A stretch of DNA of 64,000 bases from Gammaproteobacteria bacterium RIFCSPHIGHO2_12_FULL_35_23 (GTDB lineage Bacteria; Pseudomonadota; Gammaproteobacteria; UBA12402), in NCBI GenBank assembly GCA_001801465.1, contig MGXT01000008.1, positions 72,177 to 136,176 on the forward strand, read 5' to 3'. Position 1 is the first letter of the stretch, and each line of letters starts with the position of its first letter. The notes beneath the pieces are model-generated. The model was not told the DNA's origin, made no database searches, and worked only from the letters and a program-made list of their open reading frames with translations. Shown here one piece after another: positions 16,595 through 26,573 of this stretch. The position numbers were made by a program, and so were the translations under genes.

Positions 16595-17374
16595 ATGGCT
16601 CAACAACCGCATGATAATGAAGATCAAAACAGTGAGTATCAGTTTAAGGATGATCAAAACACTGAGGCAGAATACAACTATGTAGAAGAACCACAGGTTT
16701 CTACAACTTCTGCCAGACCTAAAATAAAAGTAAAACCTATCATAACGGTGATCTTGATTATTATTGTGCTGTTTATCGTTTATAAAGTTATTCATTCAAT
16801 TATTGAAAAACGCGCTAATAGTAGCTTAACTGCTATTCCTACAGTTTCCATACAATCTACTTCACCAGTGCCAACTCAGCAATCTGCTGTGCAAAATAAC
16901 AACCAGGCTTTATTAGCGCAGTTGCCAGATTTAGCTACTAGCGTGGCCAGTTTGCAGGCCTCTAACCAAGATCTTGCTAATAAAATTCAACAGCAACAAT
17001 TTCAAGATCAAACCAATATGACTACCATGCAGCAAAGTATTGATAATGTTTCTACACAAATGCAAAAAATTTCCGATAGTGTCAGTAGTTTATCAGCAGC
17101 TTTTTATAAACAGCAAGAAATGCAACAGAGGGCTGCTTATGAAAAAGCTCAAGTTGCTGCAAGAAAAGCAGCGGCCTTACGAAATCAAAAAAATTATTTT
17201 GTTGACGCAGTAATTCCTGGTCGAGCCTGGCTTAAGGGGGCTGATGGCTCCGCATTGACAGTAGCCGTAGGCGATGAATTACCCGGATATGGAAAAGTTA
17301 TTGCAATTAACCCTTATAGTGGTGAAGTTAGAACCACAAGTAGTATAATTCCTTATGCTACTTCAGCAGATTAA
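16595..17374 (+). CDS. icmG: DotF/IcmG, inner-membrane core-associated protein
   Basis: DotF is an inner-membrane protein that surrounds the periplasmic part of the core complex. The 259 residues comprise an acidic, disordered cytoplasmic N-terminus, one membrane helix (about residues 50-66), a periplasmic coiled coil rich in Gln and Ser (about 95-195) and a small C-terminal domain beginning YFVDAVIPGRAWL. That last domain is the conserved part of the family. It starts two bases after the icmE stop. Confidence 0.93.
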   Translation: MAQQPHDNEDQNSEYQFKDDQNTEAEYNYVEEPQVSTTSARPKIKVKPIITVILIIIVLFIVYKVIHSIIEKRANSSLTAIPTVSIQSTSPVPTQQSAVQNNNQALLAQLPDLATSVASLQASNQDLANKIQQQQFQDQTNMTTMQQSIDNVSTQMQKISDSVSSLSAAFYKQQEMQQRAAYEKAQVAARKAAALRNQKNYFVDAVIPGRAWLKGADGSALTVAVGDELPGYGKVIAINPYSGEVRTTSSIIPYATSAD

Positions 17375-17385
17375 GAGGTATTAGA

Positions 17386-17916
17386 GTGGATCCAACCTTT
17401 CCAGAGCTGTTACATAATCTTGCTGTTGCCTTACCGGCTGTTGGAAAGTTGGTAGCTGCGGCTATGTATTTGGCAGGATTTGTCTTGATCTTTAGAGGGC
17501 TTTATGCATTAAAGCAGTACGGTGAAATGCGTACCATGATGTCTGTTAACGCCGATCTTAAAACGCCTATAATTTTAATTTGTATTGGTACAGTATTAAT
17601 TTTTTATCCTACTCTTATTAATACCTCCTTATCTACAGTTTATGGAAATACTACAATTTTGAGCTACACTGATAATCCTAATTGGTCGCAACAATCTAAC
17701 CAGGCAATAGAAGATGTGACCCTTTTGTTGCGATTAATAGGCTATATTTCATTTTTTAGAGGTTGGTTATTAATGACACATTTAGGCCAACAAGGCTCAC
17801 CGCCTGGTACATTTGGTAAGGCTTTAATGCATATTATAGGGGGCATTTTGCTGGTGAATATCATAGCAACATGGGATATAATCGATACTACTTTGGGTTT
17901 AGGCGGTAATTCATAA
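17386..17916 (+). CDS. icmC: DotE/IcmC, inner-membrane Dot/Icm protein
   Basis: DotE is a small polytopic inner-membrane protein related to DotP and DotV. The 176 residues have about four hydrophobic segments, near 16-36, 58-78, 110-128 and 145-165. The segment starting AGFVLIFRGLYALKQYGE is typical. The GTG at 17386 has AGAGG upstream. It lies 11 bases after icmG and 95 bases before icmD. Confidence 0.93.
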   Translation: MDPTFPELLHNLAVALPAVGKLVAAAMYLAGFVLIFRGLYALKQYGEMRTMMSVNADLKTPIILICIGTVLIFYPTLINTSLSTVYGNTTILSYTDNPNWSQQSNQAIEDVTLLLRLIGYISFFRGWLLMTHLGQQGSPPGTFGKALMHIIGGILLVNIIATWDIIDTTLGLGGNS

Positions 17917-18011
17917 GGAATGAACAGGCTGCTTTAAAGTAAAAAAGGAGATTGTTCTAAAAAATTTAATTTTGGAACAATCAGGGATTGGTTTTTTAAT
18001 GGGGGGAATTT

Positions 18012-18419
18012 ATGAAACAAGATCAAGACTTTATTAAACAAAGAAAAAACTCAAAAAGAGTGATAGTAGCTTTATCCTTACTAGTTTGTTTAAGTTTTGG
18101 TATTGCTTACGCAACCAGCTCGCAGGATTTAGCTAGTGTGGCTAATCAAATTAGAACGAACTTTTCAGCGTTAGCAAAATTAATTACGGCAGCTGCTTAT
18201 ATTGCCGGTTTCGGATTTGCTTTTGCAGCAATCTTAAAATTTAAAGCACACAAAGACAATCCAACCCAAATACCTGTTGGTACGCCTATTGCTTTATTAT
18301 TTATTGCAGCAGCGCTAATCTTTTTACCATCAATATTTAATATTTCTGGAGCAACTTTATTTGGTACTGAAGCAAAAGCTGGTGGTATATCAGGTATTAC
18401 TTCATTGCCGGGACAATAG
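18012..18419 (+). CDS. icmD: DotP/IcmD, small inner-membrane Dot/Icm protein
   Basis: DotP is a small membrane protein similar to the C-terminal part of DotE. The 135 residues have a signal-like hydrophobic segment (about residues 18-36) and two further membrane helices (about 58-80 and 95-115). The AGFGFAFAAILKFKAHKDNPTQIP stretch marks the family. The ATG at 18012 has GGGGGAA upstream. Confidence 0.93.
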   Translation: MKQDQDFIKQRKNSKRVIVALSLLVCLSFGIAYATSSQDLASVANQIRTNFSALAKLITAAAYIAGFGFAFAAILKFKAHKDNPTQIPVGTPIALLFIAAALIFLPSIFNISGATLFGTEAKAGGISGITSLPGQ

Positions 18420-18475
18420 AAAAGTAGCTTTCTTTGATTGGTATACAGGATGTAACTTGTTTAAGCGGGAGTTAT

Positions 18476-19087
18476 ATGTACCCACTTGAGTTAACAGTAA
18501 AGCTTGGTAACTGGACCATTTTTAATGGTAGAAAACAGGATCAAGCTTTTTTACCTGTCAAAGAAAAAGTTCTTATTAGGGACCACTACACCTGCCAATT
18601 TTGCGGTTTTCAGGCGCAAGAACATCAAGAAGTTATTAATCTAGATGGTAATTATCGTAATAATCGCTTTGATAATCTAGTGACGGCTTGTATTTTTTGC
18701 GCACAGTGTGGTTTTCTTGAAGTAGTAGGCAGTGTTTATGGCGGTGGCAAATTAATTTATTTACCAGAAATGACACAAACAGAGCTTAACAGTTTTTGTC
18801 ATGTTTTGTTTTGTGCAATGACTAATAAAACTAGTTATATGAATACGGCACAAACTGCTTATCGAAATTTTCGTTTACGAGGGAATGCGGTAGACGAGAA
18901 ATTTGGAGAAAACGCCAGCGAACCCAATGTTTTTTGCCAACTAATTTTAAATAATGATTGTCGGCCAGAAAAACTTAATTTGTTTAAAGACATACGTTTA
19001 CTACCTTCCTATGCTCGTTTTAAAGATGAATTAGAAGATTGGGCTGCTGCAGCGGTAGCAGAATTATCACAGGGAAAACATGAGTAA
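18476..19087 (+). CDS. icmJ: DotN/IcmJ, zinc-binding coupling-complex subunit
   Basis: DotN is an HNH-like zinc protein that binds the C-terminal tail of DotL in the coupling complex. I choose the ATG at 18476 (203 residues), preceded by GCGGGAG; an upstream TTG at 18434 has no ribosome binding site. The zinc site is seen as CQFCGF and CIFCAQCGF around residues 42-86, with His and Asn residues of the HNH-like core between. The helical C-terminal half matches the usual family length. The last eight bases overlap the start of icmB. Confidence 0.95.
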   Translation: MYPLELTVKLGNWTIFNGRKQDQAFLPVKEKVLIRDHYTCQFCGFQAQEHQEVINLDGNYRNNRFDNLVTACIFCAQCGFLEVVGSVYGGGKLIYLPEMTQTELNSFCHVLFCAMTNKTSYMNTAQTAYRNFRLRGNAVDEKFGENASEPNVFCQLILNNDCRPEKLNLFKDIRLLPSYARFKDELEDWAAAAVAELSQGKHE

Positions 19088-22000
19088 TATAGTTAATGCC
19101 TTTTTTAATGGAATCGATTCAATATTAGCTTGGTTTAGTACTAGCTTAAAACAAACAACAGAATCGTATTGTGATCTTGAAACCGCTGATGATACCTATA
19201 CTTTAGTTGCTTACGATGGGTCGTTGGTTTCCATTATTGAATTACAAGGTATTACCCATTTAGTGGGCAATGAAGAATTCGAACGTATACATGAAGGATT
19301 AAATTTAGCTCTGCAAGGCAACATGAAACATTCAGGTCATGCATTCCAATTCTTTTTTTCTTATGATAGAAACACTATCAAGCAAGAAATTGAACGAATT
19401 TTAATGCCGGCTTCTAATACTGCAAAGAGATTGGGCCTTGATTTAGATGATTTATTTAATGAGCGAACGGCTTATGTGTCAAATTATTGTGCTCAAGAAA
19501 AAATGTACATGGCTCTTTGGACGCGTCCCGCATTATTAACACCAGAACAGTTTAAGCAAGCTCATAAAGAAAAATTGCGTGTATTAAGAACTAATAAAAT
19601 TCCGCCGCTAGTCAATAGCCAAAATTTTTTAGCGGCATTGACTGAAATTAGAAATGAACACGATTCTTTTGTAAGAGCAATCATGCATGACTTACAAGCG
19701 CTAGGGCTAGATAGAAATTTATTAGAAGTTCATGACGCTGTGAAAGCTATTAGACTGACAGTGGATCCTGATTTTACTTCTCCTGATTGGCGCGCGGTAT
19801 TGCCAGGAGATCAAATTCCTGTTCGTGATTTAAAAAGTACAGCGGGTGATATTGCAGATGTAATGTGGCCTCCTCTAGGAAAACAGATTTTCCCGAGAGA
19901 TTGTGAAAATTTGGACTTAAGAACTTGTCGAGTAGGTGATAAAATTTATTCTTCTGTTTTTATCGATTTATTTCCTCAAGAAGTTCGTTCTTTTATCCAT
20001 TTGTTTAATCGAACTTTGCCAACTCATATTCCTTGGCGAATGTCATTTTGGGTAGAAAGTGATGGGCTTAAGGCTATTAAGGTGAAATCAGTATTAGCCA
20101 CTATACTTAGTTTTGCTTCGCCTCAAAATAGATTACTTAGTGATGCAGCTAAAATGTTGCGCTATGTTAACGTTAATACAGACGAAGCGATTGTTAAATT
20201 AAAAGTAAGCTTAGCTACTTGGGCTCCAGAAGGACAGATTTCTGTGCTTAGAACTCGAACGGCAGAATTAGCGAAAGCCCTACAGGGTTGGGGTAATTGT
20301 GAGGTATCAGAAATTTGTGGTGATCCTTTTGCGGGCGTGGTATCGAGTGCATTAGGGGTGACTGCAAATAGCGTGGCCGTAACCTCTATTGCGCCACTCA
20401 GTGATGTGATCTATATGCTACCTTTTACAAGACCTTCTTCTCCTTGGAAGCAAGGAGCGGTTTTGTTACGATCACCTGATGGTAAACCTTGGCCTTTCCA
20501 ACCAGGCTCATCGCAACAAACTACTTGGATAGATCTTTTTTATGCAAGACCAGGCTCGGGTAAATCAGTTTTATCAAATTCTATTAATTTGGCCTTATGT
20601 TTAGCGCCAGGTATTAAAGCTTTACCCAGAATTGCCATTATTGATATTGGCCCTTCCAGTAGTGGTTTGATATCACTTATTAAAGAAGCGTTACCTCGAG
20701 ATAGGCAGCATTTGGTAGCTTACCATCGTTTATTAATGTTGCCAGAGTATTCTGTAAATCCTTTTGATACTCAATTGGGTTGTCGTAGACCTACCCCGCA
20801 AGAACGTAGCTTTTTGGTTAATTTTTTAATGTTATTGGCTACCCCTTTAGGGACTGATAAACCATATGATGGTATGTCTGATATGTCAGGTTTGGTGGTT
20901 AATGAGCTTTATAATTATTTTGCAGATAACAATAGTCCTAGAATTTATACTGCTGGGGTAGAAGAAGTTGTTGATGGCATTCTTGAAGAAATTGGCTTTG
21001 TTAGAGATGAACATACAACTTGGTGGGAAGTAACTGATGCGCTATTTGTTGCAGGCTTTATTCATGAAGCCATGTTAGCTCAGCGGTATGCAGTGCCTTT
21101 ATTAGCTGATGCAGCTTCAATTTGCAGAACACAGGCTATCCAAGATCTGTATGGACAAATAACGATTCCGACTGGCGAGTCATTAATTGCTGCTTTTGGT
21201 AGAATGATCTCTAGCTCAGTACGAGAGTATCCAATTCTTTCCAGGGTTACAGCTTTTGATATAGGTGATGCTAGTATTGTTTCTTTGGATTTGGATGAGG
21301 TTGCTAAAAGTGGTGGTGATGCTGCTGATAGACAAACCGCGGTGATGTATATGTTGGCTCGTTATGTACTTGCAAGACATTTCTTTTTAACGGAAGAAAG
21401 TGTTGGGCAAATGCCAAGTCAGTATCAAAGTTATCATGCTGGTAGAGTTTCAGAAATTAAAGAAGTTCCTAAACGTATAGTTTATGATGAATTTCACCGT
21501 ACGTCTAAAGCTCAAGCGGTACGTGAACAAGTTATTATGGACATGCGTGAAGGTCGTAAATGGAATGTACAGATTGCATTGATCTCTCAATCTTTAACAG
21601 ATTTTGATAATGTCATGGTAGAGTTTTCGACCTCTATTTTTATTATGGATGCAGGACCTGCGCAGACAGTTAAGAAATCAGCAGAAGTTTTTGGCTTATC
21701 TGATACAGCGCAATTAGCATTAAAAACTCGAGTCCATGGACCACGTGAAGGCGGCGCTACCTTTTTAGCACAATTTGCTACTAAAAACGGTATGAACATT
21801 CAATTATTAACCAATACCATTGGTCCTATTGAGCTTTGGGCATTTAGTACTACAGCTGAAGATGCAAGCATGCGTAATAAGCTTTATCAACGTCTTGGTC
21901 CTAAAGAAGCAAGACAGATTTTAGCAAAACTCTATCCAGCAGGTTCTGTGCGTAGTGTTATTGAAGAGCGTCTAATTGCTTTAAAAGAAGTACAAGGCTT

Positions 22001-22103
22001 TATAGAAGAAAACTCTTCTCTTAGTATTGTCGATGAACTGGTTGAAGAAGTGGTTGCAGCTTATAAAACAGGTGTTGATATCAAGCATATGCCTATAACA
22101 TAA
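19080..22103 (+). CDS. icmB: DotO/IcmB, VirB4-like ATPase of the Dot/Icm system
   Basis: DotO is the large ATPase that forms hexamers at the inner-membrane base and recruits DotB. The 1007 residues match the family. The N-terminal half is the VirB4-type scaffold. The motor has Walker A ARPGSGKSVL near residue 498 and an IAIIDIGPSSSGL strand after it. KRIVYDEFHRT supplies the Walker B acidic pair near residue 803, followed by ALISQSLTDF. It is the last gene of the plus-strand series and converges with icmF. Confidence 0.97.
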   Translation: MSNIVNAFFNGIDSILAWFSTSLKQTTESYCDLETADDTYTLVAYDGSLVSIIELQGITHLVGNEEFERIHEGLNLALQGNMKHSGHAFQFFFSYDRNTIKQEIERILMPASNTAKRLGLDLDDLFNERTAYVSNYCAQEKMYMALWTRPALLTPEQFKQAHKEKLRVLRTNKIPPLVNSQNFLAALTEIRNEHDSFVRAIMHDLQALGLDRNLLEVHDAVKAIRLTVDPDFTSPDWRAVLPGDQIPVRDLKSTAGDIADVMWPPLGKQIFPRDCENLDLRTCRVGDKIYSSVFIDLFPQEVRSFIHLFNRTLPTHIPWRMSFWVESDGLKAIKVKSVLATILSFASPQNRLLSDAAKMLRYVNVNTDEAIVKLKVSLATWAPEGQISVLRTRTAELAKALQGWGNCEVSEICGDPFAGVVSSALGVTANSVAVTSIAPLSDVIYMLPFTRPSSPWKQGAVLLRSPDGKPWPFQPGSSQQTTWIDLFYARPGSGKSVLSNSINLALCLAPGIKALPRIAIIDIGPSSSGLISLIKEALPRDRQHLVAYHRLLMLPEYSVNPFDTQLGCRRPTPQERSFLVNFLMLLATPLGTDKPYDGMSDMSGLVVNELYNYFADNNSPRIYTAGVEEVVDGILEEIGFVRDEHTTWWEVTDALFVAGFIHEAMLAQRYAVPLLADAASICRTQAIQDLYGQITIPTGESLIAAFGRMISSSVREYPILSRVTAFDIGDASIVSLDLDEVAKSGGDAADRQTAVMYMLARYVLARHFFLTEESVGQMPSQYQSYHAGRVSEIKEVPKRIVYDEFHRTSKAQAVREQVIMDMREGRKWNVQIALISQSLTDFDNVMVEFSTSIFIMDAGPAQTVKKSAEVFGLSDTAQLALKTRVHGPREGGATFLAQFATKNGMNIQLLTNTIGPIELWAFSTTAEDASMRNKLYQRLGPKEARQILAKLYPAGSVRSVIEERLIALKEVQGFIEENSSLSIVDELVEEVVAAYKTGVDIKHMPIT

Positions 22104-22185
22104 TTACCAGTTTATGAAGCCCAGCTAAAATTATTTTCCATCATTAAGAATAAGAACCGTACCGTTTGGACCATGTTCTAAGTGA

Positions 22186-25100
22186 TTAATCAAAAATAGA
22201 TTCAGTTAAGTTAAAATTAGCAAAAAGGTTGCTATCAAAAGGATTAAGCTTTTGTTGAGTAGTTAACTGAAATTGTAAAGCGCTACTGTCTTTTACAATC
22301 ATGCCGTTCCAATAATTATTAGTGTTCGTAGGAGTTACCTGAGTTGTAGAAGAAGAAGCATTAGGCGAGGGGGTAGAGGGAGTTAAATTGGTTGCTGAGA
22401 AAAACTGCCATAAGGCCCATGGATTTGTATAGATCAAGCTTTCAGTTTGATTACTACTATCAATAAAATTAATTTTGAAGCTAGTGCTATCAGTTGCATC
22501 TGGCCAGGTAAACGCTTGTGGAGTACTAGTTTGATAAGGTGAGAAATTAACGCTTTGTGCGCCAAGCTGAAATTGTATGTTGCGAAGATTATTACTGAAT
22601 TTTTCTGCTTGTAAGGTAAAAGAAATATAGAGATGCTGATCGTGATCTGGGAAGAAAATGTTTTGTAAGGATTGTTCTTGAATAATAGCAGCTAAGATAT
22701 TATTTTTTACAGCCATACTTTGTCCCTGTAAAGCTTTTGGATGCCAAGGTTTCTTGGTGGTATCAATAAAGACGCGCAAATAATTATTAAAAAAGCTATC
22801 TAGTAGACTGTTAGGAGCAAAGAAATTAATAAAGCTTTCTAAAGCTACATTGTTGCTAGCAGTATTATTAAAAGGATAGCGATTAGCTATTTGATTGTTA
22901 TAAGTTGGCCAGACAAGTGTTTGCCATTGACTTTGAAGGTAGTTTTGAGTGGCAGTAATAATAAACTGCCAACTGTTGGAAGCAAGTTGGTAAACCCAAA
23001 ACCTAGCTGGATCAGGTAATTCTGTAGCTAATGATAAGGTTGCAGTAATGGGGTCATTAATGCCGTTATTTAAAAAACGGGCTGAGGCCAGTTTAAAAGC
23101 TTGTTCAGGGCTATTGGCTGGTAAGATATAATTGTATAAATTAGAAAAACTTTGTGTCAGCGCACTATTCAAAGAGTTCAGACTGGCAAGATTAGTCAGT
23201 AAGGGCGATAGACTTAAGACATTTGCTGGTACTTGACTACTGATTAATGAACTTAACTGTAGTAAAGGTGAGTGATCAGAACCAAGTAATGCAAGCATTT
23301 GCTCTAAGGAAGATAAATTTGTTGGTTGATTAAAAACCAGATTGGTCATAAATTTTTGCCAGTGTTTGGCATAATTTTTATAGTAAAGCTGCTGCAGTTC
23401 GCTGGTTAAAATAGGTAATGGAATCGAAGGGTTGCCGTTAATAACATTATTGCCAGCAATTACAGTTTGAGCTGCTTTACTAAATAGTCCATTATTTAAA
23501 ATAGCTAAAGTTTCTGGTGTATAAAAGGTTGAGAGCCCTAATTCTGAGTTTTTAAAAGTAAATATAACGGCGGCATTGGCGTCTGTTTTGAAATTCAAAG
23601 TTAACAACTTAGTGCCAGGCAAACTAGCCTTGAGAATAATAAAAGCCATTTGGGTAGGGCTTAATTGTGATAAGGTAGTACGAGCATTAGTAATTAAAGA
23701 ATAATTAACAGGTGTTGCTAGACTATGATGTTCAGCTAAAAAATTTGTCAATTGCTTATTCAAGACATTTTGCAAGGTTGGTTGAGTGGTTAAAGTGGTT
23801 CGCCAAATAGTTTGCATTAAGCTAATAAATTGTTGAGAGTTAAAATTAGTAGGGTCGGCGAGCATAACATAAGCTTCTAGCGCCAAATAAAGCATAGTCG
23901 GCGTAGTGTTTGGTTGTTGTAAAATGGTTTCTAAAGACTGTTTAATGTTTGGTGTTAGAGTCTCAGTAATTTCATTTTGATAAAGCTGATTAATCTGCTG
24001 TTGTAGTTGTGTGCTTTTTATGCCACCAGGTAACACCTTTTGCCAAGTTGGAGCGTTTAATTGACTACTAGCATTTTTCAACCTATTAAGAGAGGTTAAT
24101 AGTTTAGCAGTTTGCTTAAAGTTTGTTTTTTTTGAATTTATAGAAAGTTTAAATTTGGTTAAGGTTAAGGTAACCTGTTGATAAGCAGTAGCATTTTTTT
24201 CAAAATTAATGGTAAAGAAAATAATTAGGCCAGCAAAAAGTATTAAAATTATCCCATAGCTAATCATAAACAAGGTATTAGTAAAATAAGAAGATTTCTT
24301 TTGGATAAGCGTATTAGGGATAATCTGATTGAATAAATCATGAATGAAATAGGATTTAGTTTGAGGTTCTTTTCTTATCGCTAACAGTGTTTCTGAACTT
24401 TGATAAGTAGATTGCAGCAAAGGTAGTTGCAGTGCGCTGCTAAAATAAAGACCTTTTATATTAAGATTAGTATTAGCAGTTACGAGTTGATGAAGAAAGC
24501 TTACTAAATTAGTTTTAATTTTACTAAATTGTAAGGGAAAATCTTTAATTAAGGCCCGTTTGGATAAATCCGGCTCATGATGCAATCGCCAAATGACCTG
24601 TTGATTTAACCGCTGAGTTAGTTCTTCAAATTCATGCTCAAACTGAGCTGGCAGGTTTGATGAGGTGCTGGTGAATGTAATACCCCAAGGCTGCTGTCTT
24701 TCATCTTTGGAATAATTATGAAAAAACTCATTAAAGCCGGTTAGTAAATCAACTTTATTAATAACAACATAAATAGGACAATGCTTATCTAGTGTTTTTT
24801 GAACTTGCCGGAGTAAGGAAGAAAAATGGTTATAACGTTGAGCTATTTCTTGCTCATCTGTGGAGAGAAGGTCAGTTAAGCTGGTTGTTAAAATCAACGC
24901 ATTAATTTGATGTTGAAAACTATATTTTTTAATTAATTTTAAATAATGAGCAAATATTTGTGGTTCAGATAAATAATTATCAGGCGTGTCTAGATAAATA
25001 ACGGTTTTACTTACCCACCAGTTTATTTCTTCGTGTTGAGCAATTTGTTCCTGTTTTTTTGCCAAGTTGAAATGGATCTCGCTGTTGGCGATAAGAGAGG

Positions 25101-25263
25101 TTTTTCCAGAGCCTTTACTGCCAATCACCAAAACCCATGGGGCCTTATGTAGGCTATCATTACCCGTTTCTTTTTTAATTTTAGTTGTTTTTAAAAACTT
25201 TACTGCATCAATAAAACGTGCTTTGTGACTTTTCAAAAGAGTTGACTGAGCTAATTTCATCAT
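22186..25263 (-). CDS. icmF: IcmF, inner-membrane protein that stabilises the Dot/Icm apparatus
   Basis: IcmF is a TssM-like inner-membrane protein that works with DotU in stabilising and polar targeting of the type IVB machine. The 1025 residues contain an N-terminal GTPase-like domain with Walker A GSKGSGKTS at 48-56 and a VINKVDLL motif near 168. A single membrane helix lies near 330-355 and a very long periplasmic region follows, rich in Gln, Asn and Leu. Its ATG overlaps the stop of icmH by four bases. The plus-strand icmB ends 82 bases away, stop to stop. Confidence 0.94.
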   Translation of the reverse strand: MMKLAQSTLLKSHKARFIDAVKFLKTTKIKKETGNDSLHKAPWVLVIGSKGSGKTSLIANSEIHFNLAKKQEQIAQHEEINWWVSKTVIYLDTPDNYLSEPQIFAHYLKLIKKYSFQHQINALILTTSLTDLLSTDEQEIAQRYNHFSSLLRQVQKTLDKHCPIYVVINKVDLLTGFNEFFHNYSKDERQQPWGITFTSTSSNLPAQFEHEFEELTQRLNQQVIWRLHHEPDLSKRALIKDFPLQFSKIKTNLVSFLHQLVTANTNLNIKGLYFSSALQLPLLQSTYQSSETLLAIRKEPQTKSYFIHDLFNQIIPNTLIQKKSSYFTNTLFMISYGIILILFAGLIIFFTINFEKNATAYQQVTLTLTKFKLSINSKKTNFKQTAKLLTSLNRLKNASSQLNAPTWQKVLPGGIKSTQLQQQINQLYQNEITETLTPNIKQSLETILQQPNTTPTMLYLALEAYVMLADPTNFNSQQFISLMQTIWRTTLTTQPTLQNVLNKQLTNFLAEHHSLATPVNYSLITNARTTLSQLSPTQMAFIILKASLPGTKLLTLNFKTDANAAVIFTFKNSELGLSTFYTPETLAILNNGLFSKAAQTVIAGNNVINGNPSIPLPILTSELQQLYYKNYAKHWQKFMTNLVFNQPTNLSSLEQMLALLGSDHSPLLQLSSLISSQVPANVLSLSPLLTNLASLNSLNSALTQSFSNLYNYILPANSPEQAFKLASARFLNNGINDPITATLSLATELPDPARFWVYQLASNSWQFIITATQNYLQSQWQTLVWPTYNNQIANRYPFNNTASNNVALESFINFFAPNSLLDSFFNNYLRVFIDTTKKPWHPKALQGQSMAVKNNILAAIIQEQSLQNIFFPDHDQHLYISFTLQAEKFSNNLRNIQFQLGAQSVNFSPYQTSTPQAFTWPDATDSTSFKINFIDSSNQTESLIYTNPWALWQFFSATNLTPSTPSPNASSSTTQVTPTNTNNYWNGMIVKDSSALQFQLTTQQKLNPFDSNLFANFNLTESIFD

Positions 25264-26045
25264 GATTGGTTGGGTTTGTGGTTAAGGGTTTGTAATAATC
25301 GGGTTAGTGGTTTGCTTGATTGTAGAGTTAAATAATTAAAACTAATATAAAGTGCTACTATCATTAACAGGGCGCCGCCCGTGAAGGCCCAAAATGTAGT
25401 TTTGCGAAAGTTAAAGAAAGGCTGGTTTTTTTTCCAAGCACTTCTTTTTGATAAACTTTTTTCAAACTCCCCTCGCTGATTTTGAATAATATAAAACAAC
25501 TCTTTATTAATTTCAGTTAAGGATTGAGTTGAGTTTTTGGGGCGGTGTTTGGTTTCGCTTAGATTAATGCATAAGTAAATAAGCTCTAAAATATCAATAA
25601 ATATTTCTGGCATTTGGGCCATTTTTTTGAGTGCCCCGGCAAAGTTGTCATCAAGAGATTGAGCATGAGGAAGCGTTGCCGCTAGATTATTAAGTTGCCA
25701 ATTACCTCCCCAGCTAGTTTCGGCAATAACAGTGTCAAAACATTTGGAAAGAATGTATTGGCCTAATAAGATAGTTTCTTCATTATGGCCTTGTGCTTTA
25801 CTTTGTTCTGCAAACTGTTGTAATTCATTTAAAAGATAGGGTCTTAGCTTATTAAGATCATATTTTTTATTTGGGTTTTTTAATTCGCATAGAATAGAAA
25901 ATAGCTTGCCTGCAATACCAGTTAAACTATTAGGATGAAGAGGTAGATGATAACTATTATGTGGCTTATAGCTCGAAGCAGGCGTTGCCCAATGGTTATT
26001 GGCCAGTATATTTACTGGTTGAGAAATAGGTTGTTTGCTGTTCAT
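25260..26045 (-). CDS. icmH: DotU/IcmH, inner-membrane partner of IcmF
   Basis: DotU is a tail-anchored inner-membrane protein, homologous to TssL of type VI secretion, that acts with IcmF. The 261 residues have a helical cytoplasmic domain with conserved NSLTGIAGKLFSIL and LLGQYILSKCFDTVIAETSWG. A single membrane helix lies near the C-terminus, about residues 218-242. The gene is transcribed before icmF with a four-base overlap. A strong hairpin upstream separates it from fis. Confidence 0.95.
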   Translation of the reverse strand: MNSKQPISQPVNILANNHWATPASSYKPHNSYHLPLHPNSLTGIAGKLFSILCELKNPNKKYDLNKLRPYLLNELQQFAEQSKAQGHNEETILLGQYILSKCFDTVIAETSWGGNWQLNNLAATLPHAQSLDDNFAGALKKMAQMPEIFIDILELIYLCINLSETKHRPKNSTQSLTEINKELFYIIQNQRGEFEKSLSKRSAWKKNQPFFNFRKTTFWAFTGGALLMIVALYISFNYLTLQSSKPLTRLLQTLNHKPNQS

Positions 26046-26062
26046 TTAAAGGATAATACAGC

Positions 26063-26097
26063 AAAAAAAAGGGCGCTTAAAGCGCCCTTTTTAAAAA
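26063..26097 (-). terminator. Rho-independent terminator after fis
   Basis: The stem GGGCGCT/AGCGCCC with loop TAA is flanked by an A-run on one side and a T-run on the other, so it can work in both directions. It lies between the fis stop and the icmH start, both on the minus strand, and should end fis transcription before icmHF. Confidence 0.85.
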
Positions 26098-26110
26098 ATC
26101 CTAGTGTTAT

Positions 26111-26416
26111 TTATTGAATAACCTCTTTGATACGTCCTTCCATACCGTAAATTTTGAGCTTCTTACGTAAAGTACCACGGCTTAAACCAAGAACGATAGC
26201 CGCCTTTGATTGATTGCCTTTAGTGTATTTTAAAACCCGACGTAATAATGGAACTTCAACTTCAGCTAGTACCATTTCATAAACGTTGCTAGCTCGTGTA
26301 TCGCCTAAATTAGCAAAGTAACAAGCAATATTAGCATCAACACATTCTTGTAGTGATTGTGCTGGTTTTGTAGATACTTCATCCGTTAATTGTTGCATTG
26401 AGTTTGTTTCGCTCAT
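26111..26416 (-). CDS. fis: Fis-family nucleoid protein
   Basis: Fis is a small homodimeric DNA-bending protein that controls growth-phase and virulence gene expression. The 101 residues carry an N-terminal variable arm and the C-terminal helix-turn-helix (NQSKAAIVLGLSRGTLRKKLKIYG). Length matches the family. Legionellales often carry several Fis paralogues, some of which control effector genes; this copy lies directly upstream of icmHF but is separated from it by a terminator. It is likely autonomous, with 190 bases of upstream region. Confidence 0.94.
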   Translation of the reverse strand: MSETNSMQQLTDEVSTKPAQSLQECVDANIACYFANLGDTRASNVYEMVLAEVEVPLLRRVLKYTKGNQSKAAIVLGLSRGTLRKKLKIYGMEGRIKEVIQ

Positions 26417-26573
26417 TGTATATATCTCTCTCTAAGTTAATTTTAAATAATAATCCCTTCTAGCTAAACCGCCGTAAAGCTAACAGGAACGTCCATGAAA
26501 AGCTTCGGATGGTCATTATATCACCAGCAACTCTTCTGGCAAGTGTTTTGACCAAAAAAAATCAAAACTTTTA

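Noticed and set aside
22104..22185. A terminator between icmB and icmF
   Set aside because: The gap contains an imperfect AGAAC/GTTCT pair with no stable stem or T-run, so I do not call it.
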